In this document: positions 11,029 to 23,453 of the stretch, piece by piece
How positions within the stretch are numbered: position 1 is the first letter of the stretch
Layout: each line of letters opens with the position of its first letter
Assembly: GCA_013399695.1 (NCBI GenBank)
Contig: VXAU01002497.1
Span: 557,501-621,500 of the forward strand
Length of the DNA stretch: 64,000 nt
Direction of reading: 5' to 3'
Origin: Formicarius rufipectus
Taxonomy: Eukaryota > Chordata > Aves > Passeriformes > Formicariidae
Position numbers and translations under genes: made by a program
The notes under the pieces: generated by a model
What the model was told of the DNA's origin: nothing
The model's database searches: none
The model's input: the letters and a program-made list of their open reading frames with translations, nothing else

Positions 11029-14000
11029 CTGTGGTAAAAATATGGGGTTGAGCTTGACCTCAATGCCTGTGGACAATTATTGACCATGTGTAGAGATGCA
11101 TTATTGACTTGAATACAGGTACATTGTCTTATTACTGCATCTGACTATTATTATATCTGCAGTATATGTAAGGGCAAACAATGTTATACTAGTGCAATTT
11201 CATTTAGAAATGCAATACTCTAGTGTTCTTCGTCTTTAAACTGATCACCACAGAATATTTCTCCAATTAAATGTTACTTTAGACAATAATGTGCTGTACT
11301 AGTACTATTAAGAAAATTTAGAGTTTAATTAATTATTAATTTGGAAGTTGTGTCTTTATATTCAAGTGTCTTTATAAAACAAAAGAAAAAAACTGTTAAT
11401 CCAATATTCCTGAAGTTTACAGTGGCATTTTAGTAACAAGATTATGTGTATAACATGTACTCCTTTATATCTGTATAGTGCTATGCAAAAACTTGATGTA
11501 ATAAAAAAATTGGTTATTTTGAAAGACTTCTTTGTAAGTTATTAACTGTACATATGCCCTGAGTACCACCAATAAATATGTTGTTCTTAAAAATCCTTGA
11601 CATATCCTATTTACAAAAAGTATAAACTCTGCTGTGGAGCTCTTAAAGTTCACTTTTCCAAAGCTAGTAGAGTGTAACTTCTCTATATTCGAACTTTATT
11701 ACTTGTATTCACATGGCCCTTTTTTAAAGAAAGAGACAAGATATTTTGATTTCCCCAGGGAAAAAATAAGTAAAACAAACAAAAAACAAACTTACTGTCA
11801 AATAGCAATACATGGAACAGCTCATCTGTTGTTTCTGGTGCAGTTTATTTTCTTGTCTTTTGTGCACTGAGTTCAAAATAAATACCCTGTGAGTTTCATT
11901 TCTCTGTTTTCTGCTAGTTTTCACTTCCAGTTCTGGTCAGAAACTGGAGTTATATCTACTTCTGGACACTGAAAATTTTTTAAGCAGTTTTATTGTATGA
12001 CTAAGCTGATCAAAAATATGCTCTAATGTAAGTTTTTCTTGTTTTCTTGTTTTAAAAGTATCTTAGCAAGAAGCTTTGCAAGACAAAACAAGCTAAAAGG
12101 AAATTGTACAGTGTTGCAGGTTTTCTTCCTTGCAATTTCTACACTGTAGGCAATAATTATGCCAAGAACAAAGAAGTAACATAATTTTTTAAATAGAAAA
12201 TGCACAAGAGATTATTATCCTTTGGCTTTTTCTTTTGTGACATTCATCTTCTGCACATGCATTTTTAAAACAAACAACAAACATTTCCTGTAATCATAAC
12301 CCCAGGAGGGTTTGAAGCAGTGATACAGTAAATTTTGTCTTGTATGATTGTTTCTATGCTGAGAAAAAAAGATTCCCTCATAGGGAAAAGAGAATGGCTT
12401 TCCATTGAAAATAATCTTTAGAAGATTGTTACAGTAAAAAACTGTCTATAAAATATGGGAAAACTGAAAGAAAATTACTCAGATGTCTTTTTTGATACTA
12501 AGGTGGTAATTATTTTATAGCCATTGCTTTATTTGTGAACTAATCCAATTTATTTCTGGTTTCACCAATACTATTCTTCTTAGTAGTATGCCCAAAGATT
12601 TGCTGAAAACCTGAAAGTAAATATATGCATAGTTTTATTCATGCCTACAAAATCTATTATATTGAAATGAAATAATGCAAAGACATCAAATTGATGTGAC
12701 ACATTCTATCTCTAGCAAATCTATTTGCATTTGTTTAATCCTAATATTAACCATATATTTAATGATACTCTGAGTTTTTAGGTGAAACCTAGCTTATTTT
12801 GAGCCTTTTAGTTGTCTGGATTTTCCAGGACTCTGGATGGAGGTTGTCTTTTTAGACCTATTTTTTTTTAATCTTCCCTTAATTTTCCCAGGCTAAGCAC
12901 TTTCAATTTTGATTCCAGTTTGAACAGGAAAATTCCCATACCCAGATTTGAGTTAGGTACTCTGCCTTTTCTCCAGTGTAAAATATTGTTGCTTGGAAAA
13001 AAAATATTGAATTGAGAGCCTTATGTAGAAATATCTCATTCATGCCTTTCAATCACAAGTTTTAGAGGCTATATATCAGGATTTTAAAAGATGATATTCC
13101 TTCCATATTCTTAGGATTCTTCTGACACAATGTGGACCTCTGTTTTTGTTAGAAATTACAAAAGTTACTGAGTTTTCAATTTATCCTGCTGTCCTTTCCT
13201 TCCTCATGTCTTCCCAACTTCTCAACTACATAGTATATGAGCAACCTGAATAGATTCAAAGGGTGACTTGAGTGGAAACCTGAAAGGGCAAGATAGTCTC
13301 CTCAATATCCTCTTAAATCTAAAAACATTTGTCTCATTTCAGTTTTTCCAGGACCCTAGACGGAAATTGGAGATTTGTCTTTTCTAGACTTATTTTCATT
13401 ATCTTCCCTAAATACTAGATATTATATCTCTAACTACTAGATATTCTGCTCTAACTACTAGACATTATGATTGCATTTTCTTTCTCTTTTTGTTTTGTTT
13501 TTCTTTAATTGTGACAAGTGATTCAAATATTTCATGTTTACAGACCTAGAGAAAACAACTCAAAAGATTTAGAGAACAGAGAGAATGAGACATATGAATA
13601 CTGGGAGCCACTAGAGTCACTCTGGATGGGAAGAGTGAAGAGAAATCATTTGAGGGGAAAAAAAAAAAATAAAAAAAATACCTGGATACTTAGGAATTCC
13701 AGGATATCATTTGTAGAGTGAAATGGAATGAAAACAGCACTATAAAACACAATAAACACATCAGTGCTGATTTAAAGTATACGAGAAATGCCCGCAATGT
13801 TGAAGACCCACCGTTTATTTTGTTACAACATTCGAAAAGTTCTTTAAAAAAGACTGTTACATTGTATGTCCTAAGAGCAACACTTAAATGGGCATTTATC
13901 AGGGGATGTAGTACAAAGAGTTTCTCATCTTTGGTCTTAAGTACAGTAATAATGAAGGTGACAACTTTTACTCTGCAGGTATTAATGGAACAAGCTAAGC

Positions 14001-15965
14001 AGGTCAACAGTTGGGTTTCTATTTATTTGTAGTGACCATAGCTTAGTCATATGGCAGTTTTTGTGTCAAATTTGAAAGTTATCCATGTACCAGTCATGAA
14101 TAATACTCAGCTAAACACACCCTCTGCAAAAAGAAACAAAACAAAACAAAAGGAAACAAAAAGCTCTCACTAGCAATGTTTTCAAAGCAACATAGACATC
14201 ACTACCAAGCAAGCACAGCAGAAAGACATCCTGGACAGAACTGTAGTGTGCTATTCAAACGGAATAGAAGAAGTTTAGGAAAAAGGATTTATCATTAAAA
14301 AGCAGTGTACCTTCTAGCATGGTAACCAGTGGCAAGGACTGAGTTTTGTGTTGATACTCTTTATGAATAGAACTCAAATAATCCCACTTTACTCTTACAC
14401 TTAACTTTCAGAGCTATTTCTTGAACACCTTTTTTTACATGATTCATAGTATTTTTTAAAATCTAAAGCTGCCATCAAAAAATATGAAGTAACCTAGGAT
14501 CTCCTAAATTGATTATCACCATTTATAACTTTCAAAAATTGAAAGAAAGGCACTCCCAACAATACATGACCTGTCCTTTCTATATGGCTATAGAAAGAAT
14601 ATTGCTGTGGGTTTACTGTGAGTATGATGTAGCAGTTGAGATCATTTTGTACATTCCTCATAATGTACTTCATTGGTATGCAGATTTCTTGATTTGTGTT
14701 AAGGAAAGAAGCTTGTTTGATTTAAAAAATAAAAATGCTTTTCCTTTTTTCTTGTCTAATATGTTCATAGTTGAAAACAACATTGAAAACATGATCCCTT
14801 ATACACCAAAATCAGAGCCTATAACAACAAACCAAACTAATAGTGAATACTGTCTCTTCTTCCTATTAACACGGCAGATCCCATCAGCCCAGATCAGCTG
14901 AATACATTGTGCATTGTGTGGTGCTTAATAGAAAGATAAAAAAGGAAGATATTTTATTTTACATTCACTACAAAAACCACTATGAAATTCTGAAATGGTT
15001 CTCTGCTTAACACAGCACCTTCTGTTGCTGAATAAGCAGGCTGTGTTTCTTAACTAACCAGGATTTTCCTGTGGTTGATGGCTTCATTCCTAGGTATAAT
15101 TAATGGTGGTAATGAACACAGAGGACATGAATGCAGAGAAGATCATTATGACTAACACTTACCCTAGGGAGAAGTTAATCTTCTGTATTATTTCTTCTAG
15201 GAAAGTTGCCTAGGAAATAGGAATACAAACTTTTACCTCAGACAAGCCTTTTGGTCTGCAGACATGCTGCAGCTAGCTCACCAGAAATTAATCTAGTTGT
15301 CATGGACCTAGGTCTATTAAGTTTTAACTCCCTTATGCAGTCTAGTGGTAAAATGAAGTGGATGACAAATGAAAGTAAAATTTGGATTTGTGTGATTTGG
15401 GATACCCACTCTGAAGCCTGAAGTTCCATCCCAATAAAAAACTATGAAATAAATGATGTTGAATTTATGAATAAATAAATGTTAAAATATGGTCTTAAAA
15501 GGGCAAAATTGTTGTTTCTCTCTTGTCTTGGCTCTACAGTACTGTAATATTTTGTGACCTTCACCTCTCATTTAGTTCATACTATTCCTCTACTTCAGTG
15601 TAACTCCATGCCACTGTTTCTAGGTCTTCCCTTGTAACAGCATTTACAGTGAAATTTGAACAGGCATGGGCATTTTTTTTTATGCATTCACTTCACCCAG
15701 CCCCATTGTAACACTAATTGTATCAACATTCTCCTCCTTTGTGGACAGGCTCTGATTTGCACACTTTTGTCTTCTCCTCTTTCTCTACACCATGCTGTAA
15801 CACACCCAGTACTTGGAAACGTGTGAGACCTGAGGTGACAGGCCCTGACCCCAAGCAGTTACACGAGCATTGCCTCACAAGCCTCAGCACCAACCAGTTA
15901 GGCTACCATGCCCTCTGTGGGTTCTCAGGACCCCCTGATTCTCGTTCAGAGACAAATTGTAAGGG
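11029..15965. other. AT-rich unique non-coding DNA
   Basis: No gene or mobile element recognised. Open frames of up to 130 codons (for example 14509-14901) are compositionally biased and have no recognisable motif. A short (AAAAC)n tract lies at about 14130-14163. A small tandem repeat occurs at 13413-13469, and a diverged direct repeat links 12821-12880 with 13344-13410. Confidence 0.5.
13413..13469 (+). repeat. Short tandem duplication, about 2.7 copies of a 21-22 bp unit
   Basis: Three consecutive units start 'tactagatatt', 'tactagatatt' and 'tactagacatt'. The first two also share the 'ctctaac' ending. The third is partial and diverged. Replication slippage is the simplest origin. Confidence 0.75.
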
Positions 15966-15979
15966 AAAAAAAAAAAAAA

Positions 15980-16098
15980 NNNNNNNNNNNNNNNNNNNNN
16001 NNNNNNNNNNNNNNNNNNNNNNNNNNNNNNNNNNNNNNNNNNNNNNNNNNNNNNNNNNNNNNNNNNNNNNNNNNNNNNNNNNNNNNNNNNNNNNNNNN
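15980..16098. other. Assembly gap (119 N) inside a poly(A) tract
   Basis: The N run is bordered by about 14 A on its left (15966-15979) and about 15 A on its right (16099-16113). The gap therefore lies within an adenine homopolymer or A-rich repeat that the assembly could not resolve. Its true length is unknown. Open frames reported across it are artefacts. Confidence 0.98.
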
Positions 16099-16164
16099 AA
16101 AAAAAAAAAAAAAGATGGATCACAAAATTAATTTTAAAATTATTTGATCTGATCTGAACTACTG

Positions 16165-16343
16165 TTTGGTTTTGGGTTTTTTGTGTGTTTTTTTTTTTGT
16201 TTGGTTGGTTTTTTGTTTGGTTTTTGTTTTGTTTTGTTTTTGGTTTTTGGTTTTGTTTTTTTTTTGTTGGTCTTTAAGAAGCTTGGTTGTGTATTTGTTG
16301 TTTGTATGGTTGGGTTTATTTTTTTGTTTGTTTTTGTTTTTGT

Positions 16344-16375
<32 letters not shown>

Positions 16376-16385
16376 TCTTTTTAAC
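16165..16385. repeat. T/G-rich simple repeat, (GTTTT)n-like
   Basis: About 220 bases almost entirely of T and G, with GTTT, GTTTT and GGTTTT units, for example 'gttttgttttgttttgtttt' near 16350-16370. Hydrophobic phenylalanine/valine/leucine frames across it are artefacts of composition. It starts about 50 bases after the poly(A)-flanked gap, so the whole 15966-16385 interval is low-complexity. Confidence 0.9.
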
Positions 16386-17396
16386 AACCCCAATTTAATC
16401 TTTTGGGAGTGGGACAAAGAGAAAAAAACTCAGTTGAATGATGTCATATGGGACGATTCTTTAATACCCACTTAAGGAAATTTGGCATTAGATGGTTTAT
16501 ACTTTCTGGCATTTAGGCCTGGGGACTTTGAGGAGCAAGATAGTTTCATGTGAGAATATGTATGTCTTTATGCACAGCAGCATAACTGATTTAATTACAA
16601 GACATGCTACACTGTAATCTTTTGGGGTGATGTGGATATGTCTGACACATTGTAGGAGTTAATAGAACACATCTCATAATAAAAAGAGAAAAAAAAAAAC
16701 AACTAATGTAGGCAGAAAGGTGGAATTCCTCTTTACTAACTTTAGGTTGACAGTTGTTATCTAAAAGTACTTTTGTCACTGTAGAAAAATAGACACTTTA
16801 GAGCCAGATTCCCCTGAGCTGTTCTCTATGTCTACTTTATTATGAAAAGAATCACAACTGAAGAGTTCAATGCCTTATTGGAGAATCTCATCAGACAGCT
16901 CCCACATGTGCATATATGTTTTGTCAGATCAAATTGTAATGACAATGGACAGACAAACCTGAATTGACTGAGTTTGTGTTGAAGTTGTTCCTACTTGTGA
17001 AGGAATAGTAGTGAAGGAGAGTGGGAGGTGATGGACAGCAGTGCACAACCCGTAAGTGGAATCTTAGTGTTGCATAAAAGGATTTAACAAAAATAACCCT
17101 CACAGGGACAACGTGGAAAGAAAATATAGCAATCTTCCCAAACCATCATTTATCAGACAATCAGTGACTCTTCAAAGGCAGTGCCCATAGATGCCCTGAG
17201 TGAAACAAGGGTCTCTTTTTAAGTGAAACCAGGTCTGTGAGAACTTACATAAAGGAGGAGATATGTAAGAGGGCCCTAAAGGCCTGAGGTGAATAAGGGC
17301 ATGTATGCATATATGTAGTGAAAGTTAATGCTCTACTCAACTAGAGCTTCTAAGCAGGATGCACATATCTTTATCTGCTGCTTGAAGGAGTAGATA
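16386..17396. other. AT-rich unique non-coding DNA
   Basis: No coding or repeat structure recognised between the simple repeat and the LTR. Only frames of about 60 codons are present. Confidence 0.5.
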
Positions 17397-18034
17397 TGAT
17401 GCCAAAAATCAAGAAACCAATTAACTGCATAGAGACAATTTGGTCTTTAAGAAGCAAGGTATTTATTCACAGTGCTGGGAAGCGAGTTGGTTCACACTGC
17501 ACGAACTCGCTTCTAAGTTTGCAGTAAGGATCAAGGCAATTTAGCCAGTTGACATTCAAGATTATATCATCTTAACATACATATTCACACAGTTTTATCA
17601 TTTAATTATCATATTCATAAGAGGTGGGGTTCAGGAGGGGCTTGGGGCGGAGCCTTCCAGAATCTTCCCTTGGCACAATTCTTAGATGGTTGTTCCAGCC
17701 TTCAGCCTCACTCCAGGAGTCGTCTTCTCATCTTCCTTATGCTGAACCTTCGACTTTCCCCTGTTAGCTAACTCACTTGCTGAGTTGTGCAAACTCCATG
17801 GTTCATGACCTTCTCAGATGCCTACTTTATCTATATTTATGACTACTAAGTCCTAGGGTATAGTACTCCCAACTTCAAGTTTTTTGGTCAAGCAAACAGA
17901 ACAGAACGAACTGCCCACCACATTCCACAGCCAGGCTGTAACTCTCTAACAAGACAGTTAACTCTTTTTGGGCCTTGCTTTTGCTTCATGTATTATTTAT
18001 CTAGACAGACTAGCTGAGGGGGTGATCTCTCACA
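17397..18034 (-). mobile_element. Probable solo LTR of an avian endogenous retrovirus (antisense)
   Basis: On the minus strand the segment starts TGTGAGAGATCACC and ends ...TTTTTGGCATCA, giving TG...CA termini. It has a G/C-rich U3 middle, and an AATAAA signal (complement of 17462-17467) lies about 65 bases before the 3' end. A strong hairpin sits just upstream of that signal. No clean target duplication was found: the flanks are 'gata' on the left and 'ttgcc' on the right. The exact ends are therefore approximate. No gag, pol or env remains adjoin it. It may belong to an ERV class not named here. Confidence 0.6.
17479..17513 (-). promoter_or_regulatory. 10-bp perfect hairpin beside the LTR poly(A) signal
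   Basis: The arms 'gaagcgagtt' (17479-17488) and 'aactcgcttc' (17504-17513) are exact complements around a 15-base loop. In the sense (minus) orientation the hairpin ends about 12 bases before AATAAA. Exogenous retroviruses often fold R-region hairpins near this signal, so a role in 3'-end processing is plausible but is inference only. Confidence 0.6.
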
Positions 18035-18596
18035 TTGCCAGGGATGGGAGGCAATATTAGGTACTGTGCCACAGGAGAAAATTCATACTGCTGAGTTTAC
18101 ACAGCCTTTGAAGGAAATCTACCTATTGCTACTTTCTGACACTGTAGCCACTTGCAAGAGCTTTCACTGAAGCCTTTTCTTGGCTTCGCGAGCAGGAGCT
18201 GTGTTGCTGAGATAAGGAGAACATGGTTGACCCAAGGAGGAAAACAAAATGCAAAGAACATTTTTAAAGCTACTACAGTTTAAATTATTGTGATTTTCCA
18301 TCTTTTCCTGTTATTTCCTTCTTATGCACGTGAAATAAACATTTGCAAAGTCTCCGATAGTGCTTAGTCAAAGAACCATTGGTGATTCACAGAAGCTGGC
18401 AGAAAATATTTGGGAGAAACAGTTAAATTTATGAATCTGCAAGAGTGAAAATTACACTGTGTACCATTGACCATGTGGTCATGGGACATGTGTTAACAAG
18501 AACTTTGCAGAATACAGAGGGTTTTTTTGACAACAGATTGCAAAAATTCTCTTAGTTCCAAATGAGAGTGAAAATAGAATGTTTTAAGTTCATCTC
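18035..18596. other. Unique non-coding DNA between two LTRs
   Basis: About 560 bases with no recognisable coding or viral internal sequence, so the LTR to the left and the scrambled LTR to the right are not a provirus pair. They also belong to different families. Confidence 0.5.
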
Positions 18597-18788
18597 TGCC
18601 ATGGTTTGCTCTCAGTTGGCAGATGAACCCCATGCAGCCACTAACTCACTCCCTTGTGACAGTATGGGGAAGGGAAATGGAAGGGTTGAAAACTCATGGG
18701 TTGAGATACAGGCAATTTAATGGAGAAAGTAAAACCCCTGCATGCAAGCAATACAAAACAAGGAACTAATTTGCTGATTCCCATGGAG
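18597..18788 (-). mobile_element. 3' part (R-U5) of an ERVL-type LTR, antisense
   Basis: On the minus strand this reads 'ccttgttttgtattgcttgc', then an ATTAAA signal and 'tatctcaacccatgagtttt', and ends '...gcaaaccatggca'. This matches the R-U5 end of a common bird ERVL LTR whose 3' end has the form '...ttaaaccacgaca'. It stops at 'cccatgga', directly against the 5' start of the same LTR type in the opposite orientation at 18789. Family identity is from memory of the consensus. Confidence 0.75.
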
Positions 18789-19173
18789 TGCTGGTTTTGG
18801 CTGGAGTAGAGATAATTTTCTTCACAGTTTCTGGTAAGGAGTTATATTTTTGATTTGTGCTAATCACAAGATTGATTAATATGGAGATGTTTTGGTTATT
18901 GCTGAGCAGTGCTTACACAGAACCAAGGCCTTTTCTACTTTCCATGCTGCCACATTGGCAAGGAAGGTAGGAGTATATGAGAGGCTGGGAGGAGACACAG
19001 CTGGGACAGGTGACCTGAACTGACTAAAGGGATATTACATACCTTATGACATCATGCTCAGTATACAAAGTGGAAGGAAGAAGCAAGGGAAGAAGGATGT
19101 TTGGAATTATGACATTTATCTTCTCAAGTAATTGTTATGTGAGATGGGGCCCTGGACCCCTGGAGATGGCTGA
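18789..19173 (+). mobile_element. 5' part (U3) of the same ERVL-type LTR, sense
   Basis: Starts 'tgctggttttggctgg' and carries the typical U3 phrases 'ttattgctgagcagtgctta', 'ctgggaggagacacagctgg', 'actgactaaagggatatta' and 'tgacatcatgctcag', followed by a TATA-like 'agtatacaaag'. It ends near 'cctggagatggctga', where the known LTR continues into R-U5. That remaining part is instead found inverted on the left (18597-18788). Together the two pieces make up about one LTR length. Confidence 0.85.
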
Positions 19174-21589
19174 TATTCTGAACTAAAAAACCCTAATAAT
19201 TATTGGGCATAATCTAATTTTAGGATTTCTTCTTCTTCCAGGTAAATTATCAATGTCTTTCTGAGACCTATATCCATAAGTTTTTCTCATCTTACTATGT
19301 TCTTCCTTTATATGAATGGGATAATACCTCTGTCTGTCCTTTCCATTATATGGTGCCATTTTTTATTAATCATAAGGATAACTTATCTTTTGGTTAAACT
19401 AGATATTATTATGCTCATCAGACATTAAGACAACCCCAATGACAACTTATAACCATAGCCTCTCAAACCTGTACCTTGATTGACTGACATGAGAGGAATT
19501 CGGTAAACATCCCTCTGCTTTTTGACAAGGAACAGCTGAGTCTCAGGGAAAGACCTTTTTTCAGTCAACCACAGCATACTGTATGGGCATGTATGTCATG
19601 CTTTACAAAATACTAAAGCTTTCATTCTTCCATAGAGGAAAGTATACATTTTAGTGGCTAATACCAACAAAAATAGAATTTTAACTCTTCTCAGTGGAGA
19701 CAGCGATGATCTAAATAACATTGCATATCTTTGGCATCTAAACACTGTTTCATTAGCTTTTATTTTATGCAATGAATATTTAAAATGTCCATTCAAATGA
19801 GAATGTAACACATTATAATGAATGTCAAATGTGTCTTTCTTCCCAATATGGTTAGCATTATAGTCAGAAGCTCTAGAGTACTGTAGTCCATTTAAATGTG
19901 ATTTTATTCAAGATAAAATTGAGAAATTTGCATTTAAATGCACTATAATAGTAAAACATAGGAAATTGATTCTGCATTCCATTGCATGGGTGTGAAATCT
20001 TTCTGGAATTTTAGTGAACTCATGGAAGTCTGTCGGGGAAATATCAATGCCTGTCAGACCATTAATGTTCAGACTTTCCTTTAATTTCAGTTTTTGGAAA
20101 TGAAATCATGTAATTAAGAATTAAAATCCCACCTTCTAGTACTATGGACTAAAAATATTATATCTGCTGAAGTCTCTGGGACTTTTTATGTTTAGAGTGT
20201 TTGCATTCTGAAGTCATGTCATTGACAACCACTTCATAAGCTCTTTACCAAAGTTAAACATTTTCAAAATGTCAAAAGCACTTTTTATTAGCAGTAATGA
20301 AGTTTCAAAAGAAGTGAGTTCCAAAGATGCAATCATCTGTTTCCAAAATCATTGCTAATTGAAAGGATTTTTCCCAGATTGTCAGAGCCATTGTTAATAA
20401 GAGATCTGTTAAAAGCATATTTAGAAAACCCTCAAATATTCCTAACATTTCCAATTTTTATATCTTTAAAAGAGTTAATCATTGACATAAACTATGAAAA
20501 TTAAAGAATTTATTTATACTGTTATGTCCAGGAGAAATGAAACCTGAAATCAATATTCAAACAACTATCATAACTTTCACACAATGGAACAAAACCCAAA
20601 ATTTTAATATATAATATCAAGCTAACTTTCATCTTTGAAGAGGTCATTTTTGCCTACATCAAGTAGGAAGCATGACATAGATATATTGAATGGTGCAAGC
20701 ACCCCGGGTCTTTGTTTCAGTCAACTTTATATTTTTATTCTAGTTACCATAGTAGATATGCCAAACATATTAGCAAAAGAATTTAAAAAAGTAAATAGAA
20801 AAAAATACCACCTTCAAATGAAATGTTGAAAAGTTTATTTAAAATTGTTTTGGTGTTTCTAAATGAATATTTATTCTCTTTTGAAACCTCTTTTAGTGGT
20901 TTTCAGATTTTCTTCTAACACTACTCAAAAAAAAAAAAAAAAGTAATGATTAATGTCGTTTCAAATGTCCACTTTTTGAGAGAAAGAACTCCTACCTTGC
21001 CTGGTGCTAGCAGAGCTCTAAAACTCTTATGTAATATGAATGGCTTCTAATCCTGCAGAATGTGATCTCTCTATATACTGAATAAGAATTTATGTGAGAT
21101 TTCAATGTTCTTCCTGAAAAAATTGACAAGGACAATTTTTATAAGGTTTAGTAAGTAAACTCTCTAGTTTTCATATGAAGAAAGGTAATAGAGGAAAAAC
21201 ACAGAGAAATGGAGCTTCCTACAATCTATATACAGAAGTCTAAAACTGTCTACAAAATAATCAAAGACGATGTAAATTTAGCTGTAGGAAAGATAGCATT
21301 AGACAGGCTGATAGGAATTTTCTCCTAGGGCTATGGCAATCTGTCCTGTAAGAATTTACCTTAAGATTCAAATTAAATTACAAACTTTCTACAAAAAAAT
21401 TCCCATTTCCACAAAACTTTTCCATGAGCATAATCTTTGCTTACTCTTCAGTGTTCAGAAATGCATAGCTCATCATTTTTTGTGAAGGTAAAAGAGAAAT
21501 TAACTGGATGGACAAGAATGTGCAAGGTACAGGAATGGACAGTGAGACACAGGTTCCACCGGCTGGTAGTATTTCGTAAGAGTTGACCA

Positions 21590-21730
21590 CTAAACAAACA
21601 AACAAACAAACAAACAAACAAACACATGAATTAATAAAAGCACCACAAAAACCAACCAAACAAACAAAAACAAACAAACAAAAACCAAACCCCCCAAAAA
21701 ACCAAACTAAAACCCCAAAACAACAAAACA
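21590..21730. repeat. (AAAC)n simple repeat
   Basis: A run of 'aaac' tetramers (about 21593-21622), then imperfect A/C-rich units to about 21730. Open frames through it are lysine/threonine-rich on one strand and phenylalanine/cysteine-rich on the other, as expected from composition alone. Confidence 0.9.
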
Positions 21731-22915
21731 TAAATTTGTTTACTCTGATACCTTGTTTGTGTTCATATTCAGTACCTGGCAATATAAAGAAACTATGCTT
21801 TTGAATAGGAGGCATACGACATTTTTTTTTTATCATCTGAGACTGTTCTCCATTAATCCCAAAGATCATGAACTGGTCTCAATTTCTTATTATGATAATC
21901 AGCTTAATATTTTAAATTTTTGCTGTACTCTCCAAAAACTGCCCATAAATATATTTATTTTCTGATTTAACTTCTTAAATTAAAAGTTCTTGAAGTTTTA
22001 TCTTAACTTTTCAAACTTGCTTTTTTCCCTTCTCTGTATGGTCACACCTGTGTATTTGTATGTGTGCAGATATCAACATGCTTAAACTAAGCTGCCTTCT
22101 GCTTGTAAGGAAATCTAAATATCTGCAATAAGAAGTCCACAACTGATTTTATTCACTATGCCACATAACTCCCTGTAACCTTCCTCAAAACTTAGATGTC
22201 ATGTAGACTCTGTTATGATTTCCTGATTTTTGCCTTTTGTTTCATGTGCTGTCTTATTTCATTAACAACTTTGACTCAGGTGGTTTTTCTCTATGAAGCA
22301 AATTCCAGACTGTTACAAATCTTGATCTGTGTAAATGACATGAGAGGTCTCTGAAGTCTTTATCATTTATTTATACATGTGTTGATGCCAGATAATCTAA
22401 TCCTGAAGGTTCAATTAAAAACAATTAAAAAAATCATTTTTAGATAATTTAGCATTTGTACTGATAATGAAAGAAATAGTCTACAGTCCTCAGTAATAAG
22501 ACAATACTATATTTATATCCAAGTATCAAAGGACCCATAATAGATGTCCTGAATTTATCAAGTTGTTGTCTTGCTGGTGCAAATAATCATGTGGTATAAG
22601 TCAAAGAGAAGCAATGCACAGAAACATCCAGTTTCTTTGGTGCATGGTTGTTCTGTTCCAGGCAAAACAGGTACTAAAATCTGGCACCACCTTAAACCCT
22701 GGCCTTTTAGAGAAAGGACAGAGAGTGAACATTTCAGGTTTCAAAGTCTGTTTTTTTGTTTTGTTGCTTGGTTGTTTCATAGTTTTCATTTGGCAAAAAT
22801 TACTCCCTCAGTGTGGCTCAAATTGACACAAATTTTTAAAAATCCCCAAAGTGCTATTTCAGTAAGAGAATGTTCCATCATTCCCTCACTTCTTGCCTCT
22901 TCCAGTTGCAATGGT

Positions 22916-22940
22916 GTTGCTTGGTAACTATCCAAGCAAC
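22916..22940. repeat. Perfect 9-bp inverted repeat (hairpin)
   Basis: The arms 'gttgcttgg' (22916-22924) and 'ccaagcaac' (22932-22940) are exact complements around the 7-base loop 'taactat'. No gene or mobile-element context was recognised. Confidence 0.9.
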
Positions 22941-23453
22941 TCAGCCTCTGAAAGGTACAATTCATAATGCTAATCATTAGAGGCAACTCTATAAGAAGAA
23001 TATAGCATGAGTAATTTACATTACTTTAGACACGGGGAATCCCAAACACTGAACAGGAATCTGTCCCCTGTGTGCCATGCCACCTCTAGCCCTTCCACTG
23101 GACCTGCTTTGTTGGCAAGACATCCTGGTTACAGGTTGTGGGTGCAGCTGCCCACTGTCATGAAAGAACTTTGATTCATGACACTAATAATTATCTGTGA
23201 TATTTAGCTGCAGACGACCTCTGTCATTTTCAGGGTGCTGCTGTTCTTTTCTGTGTGCCATTGGCTGGTGGGTAACAGCAATAAGAAGAGCCTGAAAAGA
23301 CATGGAAAGAGAAATTTATTAATGCTGTTTCTTCAGTATATACAGAAGTTCTTTCAGATCCTTTATCTGTTTACAGACACATTCTTTTAAGCAAAAAAAT
23401 TTCTGTGGATCATGTTAGATGATCTTTGTGTGTGTTTGCATGTATGCCATTGC

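Noticed and set aside
14509..14901. 130-codon AT-rich frame
   Set aside because: Composition-driven, with no motif, and on a background of similar-sized random frames.
15718..16131. 137-codon frame through an N run
   Set aside because: Nearly a third of it is unresolved sequence flanked by poly(A). It is an artefact of the gap.
17397..19173. The neighbouring LTRs as two ends of one provirus
   Set aside because: The LTRs belong to different families and the 560 bases between them hold no viral sequence.
21441..21869. 142-codon minus-strand frame rich in phenylalanine, cysteine and valine
   Set aside because: It is created by the (AAAC)n simple repeat read on the other strand.
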